DNA of 64,000 nt from Polytrichum commune (taxonomy: Eukaryota > Streptophyta > Polytrichopsida > Polytrichales > Polytrichaceae): NCBI GenBank assembly GCA_950295325.1, contig OX485805.1, positions 23,299,501 to 23,363,500 of the forward strand. The letters run 5' to 3'. The translations under genes and the position numbers were made by a program. This document shows, piece by piece, positions 12,065 through 24,899 of the stretch. The first letter of the stretch is position 1, and each line of letters opens with the position of its first letter. Below the pieces are notes generated by a model. That model made no database searches and had not been told where the DNA came from. It saw only the letters and a program-made list of their open reading frames with translations.

Positions 12065-12432
12065 CATACTATTTACCGTTTTTATTTACTGTTTTTATTT
12101 ACTATTTTACCTATTGTTTTTATAAATTGTTTTTACTTACGGTTTGTGTTAACTGTTTGTATTTACTGTTTGTATTTACTGTTTGTATTTACTGTTTTTA
12201 TATACGGTTTTTACTTACGGTTTTTATTTACTGTTTTTACTTACTGTTTGTATTTACTGTTTGTATTTACTATTTTTACTTACTGTTTTTACTTACGGTT
12301 TGTATTAACTGTTTTTACTTACTGTTTGTATTTACTGTTTTTATTTACAATTTTTACTTACTGTTTTTACTTACGGTTTGTATTAACTGTTTTTACTTAC
12401 TGTTTTTATTTACTGTTTTTATTTATTGTTTA
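12065..12432. repeat. 13-bp minisatellite
   Basis: Roughly 27 tandem copies of a 13-bp unit of the form ACTGTTTGTATTT, with variants at positions 8 and 10. Because 13 is not a multiple of 3, all frames stay open and give a spurious Phe/Leu/Tyr-rich peptide with a 13-residue period. Confidence 0.9.
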
Positions 12433-12443
12433 CTTTTGTACAT

Positions 12444-12693
12444 CTTCTAGCTAGATCTAGATCTAGAAGGAAGTCACCTACCTAATTAAAGATAGAACAT
12501 TCTTTCACGGACTTCCTTGCCATTGAGTATTTTCTATTTTAGTGCATTTATGTTGGATGAATGCATGTAATGTCTCTCTTCTACCTTAATTAGTAGTTAA
12601 TTAGGTAGGTGACTGTCTTCTAGCTAGATCTAGACCTAGAAGGAAGTTACCTACCTAATTAAAGATAGAACATTCTTTCACGGACTTCTTGCA
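12444..12693. repeat. Pair of ~77-bp direct repeats
   Basis: 12444-12520 and 12617-12693 are nearly identical. Each starts with a CTAGCTAGATCTAGA palindrome and ends in TTTCACGGACTTC. The pair flanks about 96 bp of unrelated sequence and directly follows the minisatellite. Confidence 0.75.
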
Positions 12694-12714
12694 TTTGACA
12701 TTAAAGTGTCACAA

Positions 12715-12847
12715 CTCTTACACATATGTGTAAGAGTTTTAAGCTTTTGCTTGATTTTTGAGCTCCGCAACACAATTCTTACATGTAATTACATGCATGT
12801 AAGAATTGTGTTGCGGAGCTCAAAAATCAAGCAAAAGCTTAAAACTC
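12715..12847. repeat. Perfect hairpin: 52-bp arms plus a 24-bp palindrome
   Basis: The arms 12734-12785 and 12796-12847 are perfect reverse complements with a 10-base loop. Overlapping the left edge is a second, perfect 24-bp palindrome at 12715-12738, centred on CACATATGTG. A transcript would form a long fully paired stem. It could be a young foldback element or a small-RNA source; I see no target duplication. Confidence 0.85.
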
Positions 12848-13687
12848 CCACACAAAAGCTTTTTGTGTCAAAACTTCGTGTCGAAGAGACCATGTTTCCT
12901 TCTAGTGGAGGAGGTCTTGTTTTTTCTCTAGTGTGTACATTTTAAAAGACTATTGAGAATTTTGAAGTAAAGGTAGATGTACAAAGAGGGGCTAAGGTTT
13001 AAAGAAAAAGAAAATGATCATAGATGTGCTAGTTTCATCCAATTTACGTTCTCATCCATTTTTAATTATTACCTTAGCTTCAATGATGTGTGTTATGGGG
13101 TCATATTATTACGACTTACATCCTATGAATGAAAAGTGTTGAATGATTTTCTCATTGGAAAGTCAAATAAGATTGTGTATGTAACAAAGGCCTATTTATT
13201 TCACGATTTATATTTTTTCTACGTAGTGGAGGCATTTATCACATTCAATTGACAAGCTTAATGTAAATACATGAGTCCATTTCTAACCTACCGTTAGTAC
13301 GTATACAATTTTTTTTTTTTTATAAATTTCTTGTAGGTAGGGGGTTGTATTTCATAGCCACCCATGTACATCATTTAGGTTTCCGATGAAGAGTCCACAC
13401 CCCGGGTTTATGAGCTCCTCATGGATTGGTGAAGCACACAACTGAGCAAATGGGGACAACAATAACATAAAAATGGGATTAATTGTCAATTTATGAATGA
13501 AGTGGACATTCTAGAAGGCCCTGATAGGGATTTGATTTTTGGCTCTAAAATGCATAAAACCAACAACATTAAATTATTTTCCTTGGCTCTTGAGAGGCAA
13601 AGTCGGTGTGTAGATGTACGTGATGGTTGCTGGATCAAATTTGCACACCACACATGAAGGAGACTTTTGACACTCTTGTTTTGCTAT
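12848..13687. other. Intergenic, nothing recognised
   Basis: AT-rich sequence with no gene or delimited repeat. Confidence 0.5.
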
Positions 13688-13822
13688 CATAACATTATTC
13701 AGATCCATAACAGTGTTATGCGGGACTGACAATATTCTACGGCATATTAGAAATATCCAAGAATAATATTTGAAATACTGTCAGTCCCACAAAACATTGT
13801 TATGAATCTTAATAATGTTATG
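13688..13822. mobile_element. Foldback MITE, CATAACATTATTCAG family
   Basis: A 135-bp palindromic element, close relative of the one at 5674-5820. The arms CATAACATTATTCAGATC and the complement of the right end pair, with GGGACTGACAATATT opposite AATACTGTCAGTCCC. Non-coding. Confidence 0.7.
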
Positions 13823-16800
13823 ATTATGTTCATAATTTCCTATGGATTGTCATGTGGTTGCGTGCATGTGTAGGTTGTCGAAATTTGTGGTTCAAGTTTC
13901 TCGGATCTAACAAAGGTTTTTCTATTGGTGTGCAACCTATTTGCAGGGCAATTCCTCAGGTGTTTGGGGTCGGGGGCCAAGAGAGCGACACTTAAAAATT
14001 GCCTTGGCTGCGGAAATGAAGACATCAACTCTTCAAAAGCAAAGAAAGGATGAGTGCCTTGGAAGGGATTCCGAACGTCGGAGGAGGAAAAACTCACATG
14101 AGAACTCTTTGTTGCAACGCACTTGTGAGGAGGAGACAATATCAACAAATTCGGCATCAATTAGAATCATGACCCATGGTCCTCTTCATCTTGGGGAGGG
14201 GTTTTGTATAAGGATGCAACAACCTCCGGGGATGCGGCTTCATTGGATGTGCATTTGCTAAGGTCTATAGATCCCCCCCCCCCCACCCCTTTCTTGAAGA
14301 TGATTAAGAACTATGAGTGTATGAAGAAGTTTTAGATGAATTGGGTCACAAGATGCGCATGGAGGGAGATGATTCTCACAAGTGATGGACTACTATGCAT
14401 GATGAAATCCGACTATCACATCGCTTTAAGAGGTATGCCTGTGATTGTGGGTTCAAATTGGGACACTGTACAACGACATGGTGACACATTTGTCATCTAA
14501 GGAACTCATAGATGTATGCATCTAGATATCCAACTTATGTTGCCTAAGTCATGTAGTTCCTCTTTTTAGAAATTCCAATGATGACTCTAAAACCTTGACA
14601 ATGCACCCTACTTGTTCATGTTAAAATTATGTCTAAGTGCCTAGGGTTGGTATCATGTTGTTTGTGCTAAAGGCACCTCCATTCCCCCACAATATTATAG
14701 ATGCAACCACATTTTGCTACAAAACAATGATGCCTAGGCGACCATTTCACTATTTGCATAGTTGCATATCCAACCAACAATGTCCTCACCCCCCCCCCCC
14801 CAAAAAAAACAAAAAAAAAACAAATCCATGGCCGTACCCCTAGATTCATTCAAATTATCTATCCAATCCCACCCTCAAATTCAATGTGCACAACATGTGT
14901 ACCATGCAAATCTACGGAATATATTTGGTGGATGCCAAAAGCCGTGTGGTTGTTGTCAACGATCATGATCCATGCACGGCATACGTTGCATTTACTTTGA
15001 GAAATCTAAGTTTGCAATGGCCAAAGACTATACATTTTTCATGTTGTGAGATTTGCAGAAAATATGCAAAGACCATAGCCTACATTACAAAATGATGGAT
15101 ACCAAATACCAAGAAACCAAAGACCACAAACCATGGCCAAAGACCATATTGCCATGCCCCAAAACTGTAATGCCTTGGCCAAAGATCATCACTAAGAGAA
15201 ACCTTGTCATGTGCAACCACTTTGGCTATTGTAAGCATGGTTTGGTAGCCAACCATTGATTGACTACTGCCTTTAGCCCTTGTTGGCACACTGAATTTCC
15301 TAGTAGCCGACCACACTCGTTGATGTGGCCCTTGTAAATGAAGTGGGCAATCCCCACTTGCATGTCTAAGGGAGAAAATTTGTAAACATTCACGTGGCAC
15401 CTCAAATTTTGGTAGCCAACCACACTATGGTAGCTATTCTCCCATGCATGAGAATATCATTGTTATCAATTGTGTGTTTATGTTGACGTGATTGCCTTGG
15501 GTTATGCATTGAAGTTCTCCATGCAACATGGGGTTGCTTGATCAAGATTTTGTATTCTTATGGGACTTATTTTGTGTAGTTGGCAACTGTTAGGTGGGGT
15601 TGCACACAAAAGTATTGTTGCTCTGGGCATGAGCCATGTTAGTTGGCAAATGGGGCATGCATGGGTTGCCCACTCTCTGTGTGTGCCATGTGGGTGCTTG
15701 AGATTCATGAAATGTTGTGTTGGATGCCAATCTATAACCAAGGTTGGTTGTGGGGATAGATAGCAAAAACGGGCGGTAGATAAATGCCCATGGTTTGGCC
15801 AATCCTCGTGCATGCCGTACTAGATTCTCAAGACCCCACAAAACATAGTTTATGAGCATATGTATATTGCCATAGCTAAAAAGTTGTAGGCAATGAGCAA
15901 AATGACAAGCTAAGTTGTTTTGGTTGCTTCAACCATAAGTTTCTTGGTCATCCCCCCAAAAAACACTTGGACAACAAGGTTTGATTATTTGTTTTTAAAG
16001 AAAGAAAAAACTAATATGGATATTGATAAGGGAAAACTTTGAGAATACACTCTAAATGACCACGAACATAGTAGTTTCATGTGGTTTTTTCCCTGCATTG
16101 TGTATGTGTTGAAAAGAAATTGAGCCTCACATCTCTAGATTTCTCTAAGTATGTCCAAACAATTTGGTACCGTACATTGAGCTATAGCTCGTTGAACAAC
16201 ATGAAACCATATTTGCTTGATGCAAATTAGGAATGAATTTAAGATCTTGTTTCAAAGAAGTTTTGAGTCTTGGGTGGTTTCTTGAAATCGTGAGGCTCAA
16301 GAGGCTTGGCTTTGGACCCAACACATTTACACTAGCGTCCAACACCAAAACTTGATAATAATACTTTATTGGCCACTCAAGTCCAAAAACTGGGTTCAAA
16401 GATTGCTTTGAACCCAAATTCTTAGCCTTGGACCTTTTGTAACAACTCCCTTCATAAGGGGTTGTTTACATCATGAACCATGAAGTCGTCCCAAGGCACT
16501 GTAAAATTTGTGATTGGTTGTTGAACTCGTCTCAGGACCATTTTGGTTTACACCAAGGAAAAAATGTCAGAGTGACTATGGAGTTTGAGGTCTCCCAAAG
16601 ACATGTTTTAAGGCCTACATTATCCATTGACATGGTCCAATGGCTTTTGCAGTGGGAGAGGCAAAAGAGGTGCTATAGTAGAAAAAAAGTAAGGGCCCAT
16701 GGTAGAGAAATGTTGTTATAATATATTTTTAATGAATAATTTTTGCAGAAGAGAAGATGAAGAAAAGAGAAGACATGAGAGTGGTCAAACTTGATTGATT

Positions 16801-17730
16801 TATTGATTTATTGTTTTTTTCCCTTTCAAAACTACCATTTGGGGGCTATACTAAAAGATTAGCACATTGACTTTTCGATGCACAGTCATTCTTCTTGGTC
16901 CACATTCGGTTTACACCTAGTGAGGGGCCCAAAGGCTTTGTACATTGTTTTTTTTTTTAAAAAAAAAAAAAATAATAATTTTAAAGAAATCCGACCATGG
17001 AAGTTGGACCATGAAGTTGGACCATGGAAAAAGGCCATTTTCGGTGGTCCGACTTCATGGTTGATGGTGTAAACTGGCTCTTAGAATGGTTCACATATTT
17101 TGAACATGTAGTGCAATGATTTTTAAGCATATGTCTTTTTGGTGTATGTTGTTGGAGCCACACCTAACCACACACCACTCAATTCTAGGTGTCCAATTAA
17201 GATAAGTAATTGAATTAGGCACATGGACCTTATGTTACCTTCAAGGGTAATGAAGCCCTAATTGACATAAACCCTAACAAGTTATTGGACATAAACCATT
17301 TTGGTGGCTTCCCCTCTAAGCCCTTTGATCATGAACATCAATGGCCCACATTAAGAGGGGGAAAGGGGGGGGGGGGTTGGAGGCAAGGAGGATAACTCTC
17401 AAGGGCCAAGAAGCCATAACATGTTATTGAACAACACCATTTTGGCAGCCTCCCCTTAGGACCTTGCGATCATAGTGATCAACAACCTTGATCGAGTGTG
17501 GGGGAAGGAGAGAATCAAGTATTGCTCTTCCCCAATCATAATATTTCATAGTCCACCTCATGAAATGAAATTGATTTTGAAGTCCAAGAAGCCTAAAGGT
17601 TTATGGGACTAAAATACATCAAAATAATTTTAAACATGACTAATTCCCTAGAGCAATGGAGTGAGTAGCCTCCGTGAGATAGAGGCTAATATGAACTTGA
17701 TAGTGCCATTGGAAGAAAGTTTGTAGACTC
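13823..17730. other. Long intergenic stretch, no supportable gene
   Basis: Contains homopolymer runs (C near 14274 and 14791; A near 14800 and 16958) and many mutually overlapping short open frames on both strands, such as 13840-14160 (minus) against 13941-14261 (plus). None gives a recognisable protein. A fragment near 17160-17215 belongs to a dispersed repeat also seen near 34810-34870 and 35800-35860. Confidence 0.45.
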
Positions 17731-18463
17731 CATAACATTATCCAGCTGAGTATGGAGGGTGGATAGGGTTGAGAATGAGTCAAATACTATTCAGGAACTA
17801 TATATACCATGGTTGTTCTATTACCAACATTGTTATATGAGATTCAACCCCGGGGTGGCAACTCAAACAAGTAAATACAAGGGGCTCATCCAAAAATTTC
17901 ACAAAGGCATAAATTACGTACAAATAATCGTACATATAATCTAGATTGTGTTTATAATATTCTACAACTTTCAACTATTGAAGAGGAGTTGCAGAGTTTG
18001 AAAAGAGAAGCAAGAGAGAAGCCACCAAGAGAAGTCATGAAAAAAACTAAGGTTAGGGCTTACAAGCCAAAATCATCTATATTATCATCTTCAAATTTGT
18101 GTAGATTAAATAAATTATAATTAGGTATGATGGAGACCAAATTATGAACTAGCCCCCCCCCACCCTCCCTCGTCCAAGAGAAAATCCACATTAATTTCAA
18201 ATTATTCATGTATCATAATACATGGACATGGTCAAATCAAACAAGTATTACGTATTATGAACGATCTCAATGTGCACTACATCACTCCATTTTGAGTTTT
18301 GCAAAATTGTTCTTTGGTATGAATGTACAAGGATGAAATGGCTGGATTATCTGTTACAAATTGCTTTGCACCAATTGCCACCCTAGGGATTCAACCTGAT
18401 AAACTCGGATGAAGCACCCGGGTGTTGGAATGGATCGGCTGACAACAACTGAATAATGTTATG
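17731..18463. mobile_element. Possible longer CATAACATTATTCAG element
   Basis: The left end CATAACATTATCCAGCTG and the right end complement CATAACATTATTCAGTTG match the foldback family termini, about 730 bp apart. The interior is not palindromic and I found no clear target duplication, so the pairing of these two ends is an inference. Confidence 0.4.
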
Positions 18464-18667
18464 TCCCTAGTACTACATTCTCAAATAGTGAAGGGAACTT
18501 ATGTGAAGTTGTAGATGCAACACTCATGCGCCAAATGGATACGGCACTGCACTCCAATACAATTTTTTTTGAGACTACTGCGTTACAGGTTTACATACAA
18601 CACTGCTAAATTTTGATCCAATAATAATAGTAGTGTTGAAAAGCAGAGTGAATTATGGCGGCGGCTG

Positions 18668-18985
18668 TCAACGGTGGAAGCAAATTAAGCTTGAATCACA
18701 TGAAAGCACAAATTTACAAATCTTCTGTGCACCGAATTCTTGGTCATTTATAGTACTCAGCTGCGAGCTCCTCTTGCTGCCAGCAAAATAGGAGAGAAGA
18801 CTAGAGCCTCGGCCCCTAAATAAAACCCCATAAAGTGCACACTTATATTGGTCATGCAAGTAGCACGACTTGCGTTCAACAGTCTTGGAAAGATTTGCAC
18901 ACTTCACTTGTAAATTTCTCGAAATTGCAGCATCCACAATGGCATGAGCAACACCTTCTGAAAGTATTTTATTTACTCATACAAA
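18668..18985 (-). CDS. Possible terminal exon fragment, unrecognised
   Basis: On the minus strand a frame stays open from about 18985 and ends with a stop at 18668-18670. It reads protein-like text such as SEGVAHAIVDAAISRNLQ followed by a Cys-containing stretch. Base composition is more balanced than in the flanks. No upstream exon was found, and a MITE (19007-19233) sits just upstream. It may be a decayed host exon or chance; I do not recognise a family. Confidence 0.25.
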
Positions 18986-19006
18986 GATTCACTCCCCTGT
19001 TGCAGA

Positions 19007-19233
19007 CCAGTGATCGGGGAGATTTTTGGGCATAATCGGTTGAGATCCTAGTGTTTTGCAAGTCCAACCGGTTACATGTTGACATCCTTCGGTTTTTCTA
19101 TATTAATTTGAGGTATATTCCATAAATTCCTCTATAGTGATCGGTAATCCTCCTGAAGTCTTGAACTTCAACCGGTTATTTCTCAAACTCAACCGGTTCA
19201 TCTGTAACTAACTGCCGGTCCTCCCCGATCATA
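19007..19233 (-). mobile_element. hAT MITE family A copy, exact TSD
   Basis: Reverse-oriented 227-bp copy flanked by GTTGCAGA at 18999-19006 and 19234-19241. The ends read CAGTGATCGGGGAGA and, complemented, CTATGATCGGGGAGG. This is one of the best preserved copies and helps define the family. Confidence 0.9.
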
Positions 19234-19241
19234 GTTGCAGA

Positions 19242-19821
19242 GAAAAATAATTGCAACCCATACAATCCATGTACCTCATACTGAACTTGAACCCTGTGTA
19301 TTTCTGGTTAACTATAAACTCCTGTGGAAGCAAGTTATTGCTACTGTGCACTAATTTAAGTTGGTTCTTCTCACAATTATGCAGTCTGGTATGCAGATTC
19401 TTGTACTGCAAATGCGAACAACTTATTGATGTTTTCAGAAAAGAAAGTGGTGCAAGTTATAAGTGGATTGCTATATTTGCACAAAGATGAAAGCCAGTAA
19501 GTGTGTAAGCAAGGTTCAGGCACGACTCACCCCTGCGCTGGGCACAGACTCTGACCCAAACCATTCTCAACTTCAGGCAGCTTTTGGACTGAAAAGGGCC
19601 ATAGTTTGCAACAGCACAATTGACACTTTATTTTAGTTATTTCTGGTGTCAATATGTCATCAGCAAATTAGGCGCCTGGTTGCAGTTGCACACAAAACAG
19701 TAGCAAGTGCACAGAGAACTTGACAGCGAAGCAACCAGTAGCGGGTAGAAGTGTGGACTCAAAAAGTCGACTCTCAAAGGATTCCTACTGCTTGTAAGTA
19801 TGTTCTTGCAAATATGTAATT
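19242..19821. other. Intergenic, nothing recognised
   Basis: Balanced base composition similar to 18.6-19.0 kb, but no exon I can support. Confidence 0.4.
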
Positions 19822-19829
19822 GTTACATG

Positions 19830-20030
19830 CAACGAACGGGGAGGACCGACAACAGTTTGACCGGTTGAAGTTCAAGACTTCAGGAAAATTACCGATCACT
19901 TTGGAGGAGTTTAGAGAATACGCCGAGTCAAGTTATTAATGAAAAACCGATAGATGTCAACATTTAACTGGTTGGACTTGGAACCAGTAGGATTTCAACC
20001 GATTATGCCCAAAAATCTCCCTGGACACTG
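19830..20030 (+). mobile_element. hAT MITE family A copy
   Basis: A 201-bp copy starting CAACGAACGGGGAGG and ending GGACACTG, with a degraded duplication GTTACATG / GCTTCATG. It lacks the first AACCGGTTGAGTTTGAG segment, which explains its shorter length. Confidence 0.7.
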
Positions 20031-20038
20031 GCTTCATG

Positions 20039-21064
20039 CACATAACAGTACTAATGTCTACATAGTCATTGACTTCTTTTTCATTTACTTCTGGGGGGTT
20101 CTGCATATTCGGAGATGGAAAATGGGAATGTTAAAAATGTGAATTTTAGTACAGACATGTGCATTGACACATTCTTGGTGTGTGAGATTGACTCAATTGG
20201 ATAAGTTGGCAGACTGATTTGAAATGGCGTTGCAAGTGAGTCTCAGGGAGAGGGAATTATCGTATATGAGCGTACCTCTCATTCATCCAACATTAAAACT
20301 TGACCCCCTATATGTATTGCAGCCAATTCATGTCGACTAACCTCGATCGGGTCTTTCAAGCTAATTCCAGTGTCAGAACAACATTAAAAAAGTAACATCT
20401 GGACTGCATTTCAGGGATTTTATGTTGGATGAATGAGAGGTACGTATGCTCGTATGCGATAATTCCCTCTCTCCAAGAATCTCTGTGATATTTCTGTTGT
20501 CATTGCTGTAGTCGACTCCTTAATTTGGAGGAATTGTGAGATCGGGTGACAAGATTTTTAACCCAGGTAAACCTGGGCTGGAGGAGTGGGGAGCCTGATA
20601 TATGGATGACTTATAATTACGATACATACTTGAGCTTAGAAGCTTAGAGACGGACATGCACTGAAACTTCTTGCTGTGTGAAGTTGCAGATTAATTTGGA
20701 AGAGTTGCACTGAGAGAGAGAGAGAGTAGTCACTGTGATCTAATTTTATTTTTTTGTGATTGCTGGGATGAGTAAGCTTCTTCCTAATTAGGAGGAGTTG
20801 GGAGGATTGGGTGATGGCATTTTGAACCCCACTAAAATGAGGTTGGAGGAGTGGCATGTGAATCGTGATGGAGGATAATTAAGGTGGATAATCTGCAACA
20901 AGTGAATTGTGTATGTAACATTGTTGCAGTTTTGAAGTTGACTCGATTGGATGAGTTGGAGGCCGATTGATTTGAAATGCGGTTGCAGAGAGAGAGAGAG
21001 AGAGATCTAAACCCTGTGGTAACTTTTCCAATGACACTTCTTATAAATAAGATTGCAAGTATTG
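20039..21064. other. Intergenic with GA microsatellites
   Basis: (GA)n runs lie at about 20710-20726 and 20987-21004. Two GAGGAGT-rich stretches near 20525-20590 and 20790-20850 resemble each other. No gene seen. Confidence 0.45.
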
Positions 21065-21305
21065 TCATCATCCCAACTTACTTTTTAGTTCATCAAGAAA
21101 AAATTGGAACGAAGTTTGGTAAATTTTGCATCATAACATTTATGTAACGAACTATTGTCATAGATGATTGAAATCTCGATGTAAAATTACTTAGTACTCC
21201 GTAAATGATAGTGATTGCAACATTTGATAAACTATAATGCCCATTTTTGTTTTAACAAGGAATGAATAAATAATTTTAGATTTACATTTAGTGTTAGCAT
21301 AACAT
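21065..21305. repeat. Dispersed repeat, family R1 copy
   Basis: Aligns by eye with 4322-4545 in the same order and orientation. The ends are not resolved. Confidence 0.5.
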
Positions 21306-21407
21306 TATTAAGCAACTACGTGAAACACCATATTGATAATTTTGGGACTTTAGACCTAATTTGGGACTATGAGTGGTTGTATGAGACCACTAGAAACTAT
21401 TGGGAAC

Positions 21408-21675
21408 GTCATTGGAAACAATGGAAGTTGTTAGGAAACATCGGAATCACGCACAAGAACACACATGAGAACTACTAGGGAACATCAACAACACATAAGG
21501 AACACACATAGGGAACATGCATAAGAAATACAAGGAAACATCAAGAACGCATAGGTAACACTCATAGGGAACATTGGGAACACGTAGAGAACATGCATGG
21601 GAACTACTAGGGAACATCAAGAGCACATAAGGAACGCACATGGTTACACGCATGGAAACTACCGGGGAACATCAT
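21408..21675. repeat. Degenerate tandem repeat of GGGAACAC-type units
   Basis: Two ~129-bp higher-order units, around 21462 and 21591, share GAACTACTAGGGAACATCA. Each is built from shorter GGAACAYRCATAGG units. Open frames here are repeat artefacts. Confidence 0.65.
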
Positions 21676-23366
21676 GTAGAACATTATCTGAACCTCCATG
21701 GCCAACATGTGTGTGCACATTTTGTATGAAATTATACACACTATGGAAGGATGCCTTAAGTCCAACACCTCATAACCTTCAAAGGATTAAAAAAAACCAG
21801 TTTTTCTATTGGTAGCATTGCCCAATAATGAATGAGCTAGATTTCAAAGAGAGGTTGCAAAGTATAATTTAGAAATTTCCCTTACTTTTGAGACATGCAT
21901 CTATGGTTCATGCACCACTGTGATGAACCTGCAAAAATCATAGGTTGATTAACTTCCACATTTTATGATAGATTAAGTTTTGCGAGGACTGAATGAAGAG
22001 AATTCAATTATCTCAAATTTGACATTAAATCTCAATATGAAGATGTACAATATCGAGCCCAAATATTACCACATATAGGCACAATACAGCATGTAAATAG
22101 GACTCTAGAGGGTTCCTTTTGCTGCATACACGAATGGCCCATTAACTTTCAAAACATACCACTCCAACACATTGAGATATGAATAGTACGAAACACAATG
22201 TAAACAACTGCAAATAATGGCAAAGGCCATAATAATCTCAATTGATGTGCAGTAGTGAGTGTCACAAATACATTGAAACTTAGGGCTTCTGAGTGACAAC
22301 TCCCTTGGCAAACTCAATCTTGATATTGGAATCTTTGACCATAAATTAACCTACAAGATTGGTTGTAGATCAAACAAGCACTCCCAAGGAGACCAATTGC
22401 CAAGGATTGTGGCAACAATGACAACTCACACCCACATAACAGACATTGCCACATGAAGGGGCTCACAAGGAGACGGCCCAACATTTTTTCCAGGTGGACA
22501 CTATATTTGAGAACAATTTCAAGCAACTTCCTTCTTGTTCATCAACAACTAAGGTAGAAATACCATAACCCGTTAACCACCCTCTAGCTGTGCACTAGAC
22601 CGCCGTCATAATGGTGAAGTGCCATTTCCAAAACCAATCATGGCTAGGCAACAACTTCAATGCGTGTACACGTAGTGTAGCCAATGGGAGTCAAGAATTA
22701 ATGTACTCATGAGGTAACCGATTTAGGCGATGCTTTGCATGGAAATGCGGAGTACTGTGTTTGGTGTAGGGAGAATCTAATGAACGAGTAGTGGGTTGGA
22801 CAAACTTTCCACTTTGAAAAATTGTAGCATTTTTTGTTTAGGGCATAAAAATATGAAACAACTTGCATTCTTCATGAATCCTTCTCGTCTATCTTAGAAA
22901 ATGATCTCATGATTGTCAGACCAGATCTTCAATGCAAATCACCTTATTTTCACGGGTTATGGTATTTCTACCTTATGTAAGTTTGCGGCAGCCACATCAA
23001 CAAACATAAGAGAGAAAAAAATGCAAGTTACATTAAGCGACAAAGTGGTTTGTGCATGTTTACAGTGGAACGCGAAGAGAAGACAAGAAAATGGGATGGG
23101 AGAAGAGATTTGTGACTTCTTCACCTCCTCCTTTCCCTTCCCATCTAACCGTCCACAATGGACGCTCTAGATTATGCCGCCATCCCCTAATACATGTACT
23201 TCCTTGAGTGTAGTTTAGTGGAGTGGTGGGGAGAGGACAATCATACCTTAACACCCACCACCCATATGCCAAGATACTAGGTATCCATTAGTTGAACATG
23301 GTTATAAACCCATTGAGTGTCCACTAAGCACCTAATGAGCGCTTGGGAAGATTATTGGGTGTCATC
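21676..23366. other. Intergenic, no supportable gene
   Basis: Minus-strand frames at 22105-22317 and 22314-22526 read weakly protein-like, but have no recognisable motif or splice context. Nothing delimited was seen. Confidence 0.4.
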
Positions 23367-23540
23367 AATCGAGTTCCTATTGTTCCCAAGACCAACCATT
23401 TACATGTTGTCATCTTATGGGTTTTCTTTATTAAATTGAGGGCAATTTTGTAAATTACTTTCAATAAATCAGTTATTTTTTTTAGTAGTCTTGTATTTGA
23501 ACCGGTTATTTCCCAAACTCAAGTGATTCGTATATAACTA
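23367..23540 (-). mobile_element. hAT MITE family A, truncated copy
   Basis: Reverse-oriented and diverged. It contains ACCAACC..TTACATGTTG and AACCGGTTATTTCCCAAACTC. Both terminal repeats are missing. Confidence 0.55.
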
Positions 23541-23569
23541 CACTAAGTATGGCATTTAATATTCTATTT

Positions 23570-23780
23570 GTCTTCATTGATACTAAATTTTGTAAATTAC
23601 ATGTATACTGTCCTCAACACTAAATGTAAACCTAACATTATTTGTCATTCCTCATAAATTTGTTTGGGTATATAGATTTACAATGTTACAATTATTGTCA
23701 CTTGTTAAGTGATTTTTCATCCAAATTTCAATCATCCATCTCAACATTTCATTACAGGAATGTGAGGACACAAAATATTC
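23570..23780. repeat. Dispersed repeat, family R1, reversed copy
   Basis: Matches the reverse complement of 4322-4545 and 21065-21305 (ACACTAAATGTAAACCTAA and ATTTCAATCATC). Confidence 0.5.
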
Positions 23781-24890
23781 CAAACTTTGTTTCAATGATC
23801 GGCATGGATTTTATCCAAGTTTCAATCGTCCATGAGCCTATCCTTCTTAGCATGTTTTGACCACATAGTCCACCCTCTTTTGAACACATGTTGTTTCGTG
23901 TTTGTTCTTAATTCCACATCTTCCCACATACCATTCAAATATATGTGTGAATATAATTTGTTCCTATGATGGAATTAGGCATGTCAACCTAGTGGAAGGA
24001 ATAATGGAGTTGAGTGCAAGTTTTTCTCTAAGACATTGGCCCATATCTCTTGGCCCATATCTCTTTTGCTTTTTCTCTAAGACATTCTGGTGGGTACATT
24101 CTCCTCTAACACAAGATGGTCAATGCCATCAGGTTGTGGGATCATACTAGTATGCAAGCACAACGACAAAATGAAGGAAAACAAAAATATGACACTACCA
24201 AAATACCTAGGTAGCGCCATATGCCCCCCCCCCCTTGACAAAACACGTGTTTTAGACGTGGATTTTGTTTTAGAAACGTGGTAGAGATATATAGTAGATG
24301 GACCACCATAAATGAATGTAAGTGGAAACGAGACCTAAAGTATTTACATCCAGATTGTCAATCTTTTGATTGCATATTGGCCATATGGCCTCTAGATCCA
24401 CATAATCATGGGAAGTCATCCATCATCCATGACATTATTTTTTCACTTATTCATAAGAAGTGTCATCCAAAAAGTTGCCATTGTGACATAAAATACCATA
24501 TGACACTGGTGTAGCTTGAGTTATTAGTTGCTTGGGGGAATTGGGTGGTGTGGAGCAGAGGGGTTGATGAAGATGGGCCCACTTGTGGGTGCAAGTGTGG
24601 GGGAAGTAGGGCACCACACGGTTTTTTACAGTTGGTTTTTAAAAAAAAAAAACTCCAATCATGTGAAGTCCAACAAAATCCGGTTTTATTTGGTTTTATT
24701 CAGGTTTTTTTGGCATTAAAACAAAAAATCCAATGCTTCAGCTGAAAAAAGTTGGAATTTTTCCATCCTTGATGATAATTACCGGCTGAAACACACATGA
24801 CGTGAAATACACATGGCGACAAGTGGAATAAAACCATCGTAAAAATTAGGTTTTTTTGCATTAAAACCAAAAACCCAACAAAAACCCAAT
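23781..24890. other. Intergenic, short repeats only
   Basis: The motif around GGCATTAAAACAAAAAATCC at 24709 recurs, diverged, at about 24858-24925. A C-run lies at 24223. No gene seen. Confidence 0.45.
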
Positions 24891-24899
24891 GCATCGGCC

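Noticed and set aside
12019..12454. 143- and 102-codon hydrophobic reading frames
   Set aside because: They are translations of a 13-bp tandem repeat; the residue pattern repeats every 13 residues in every frame.
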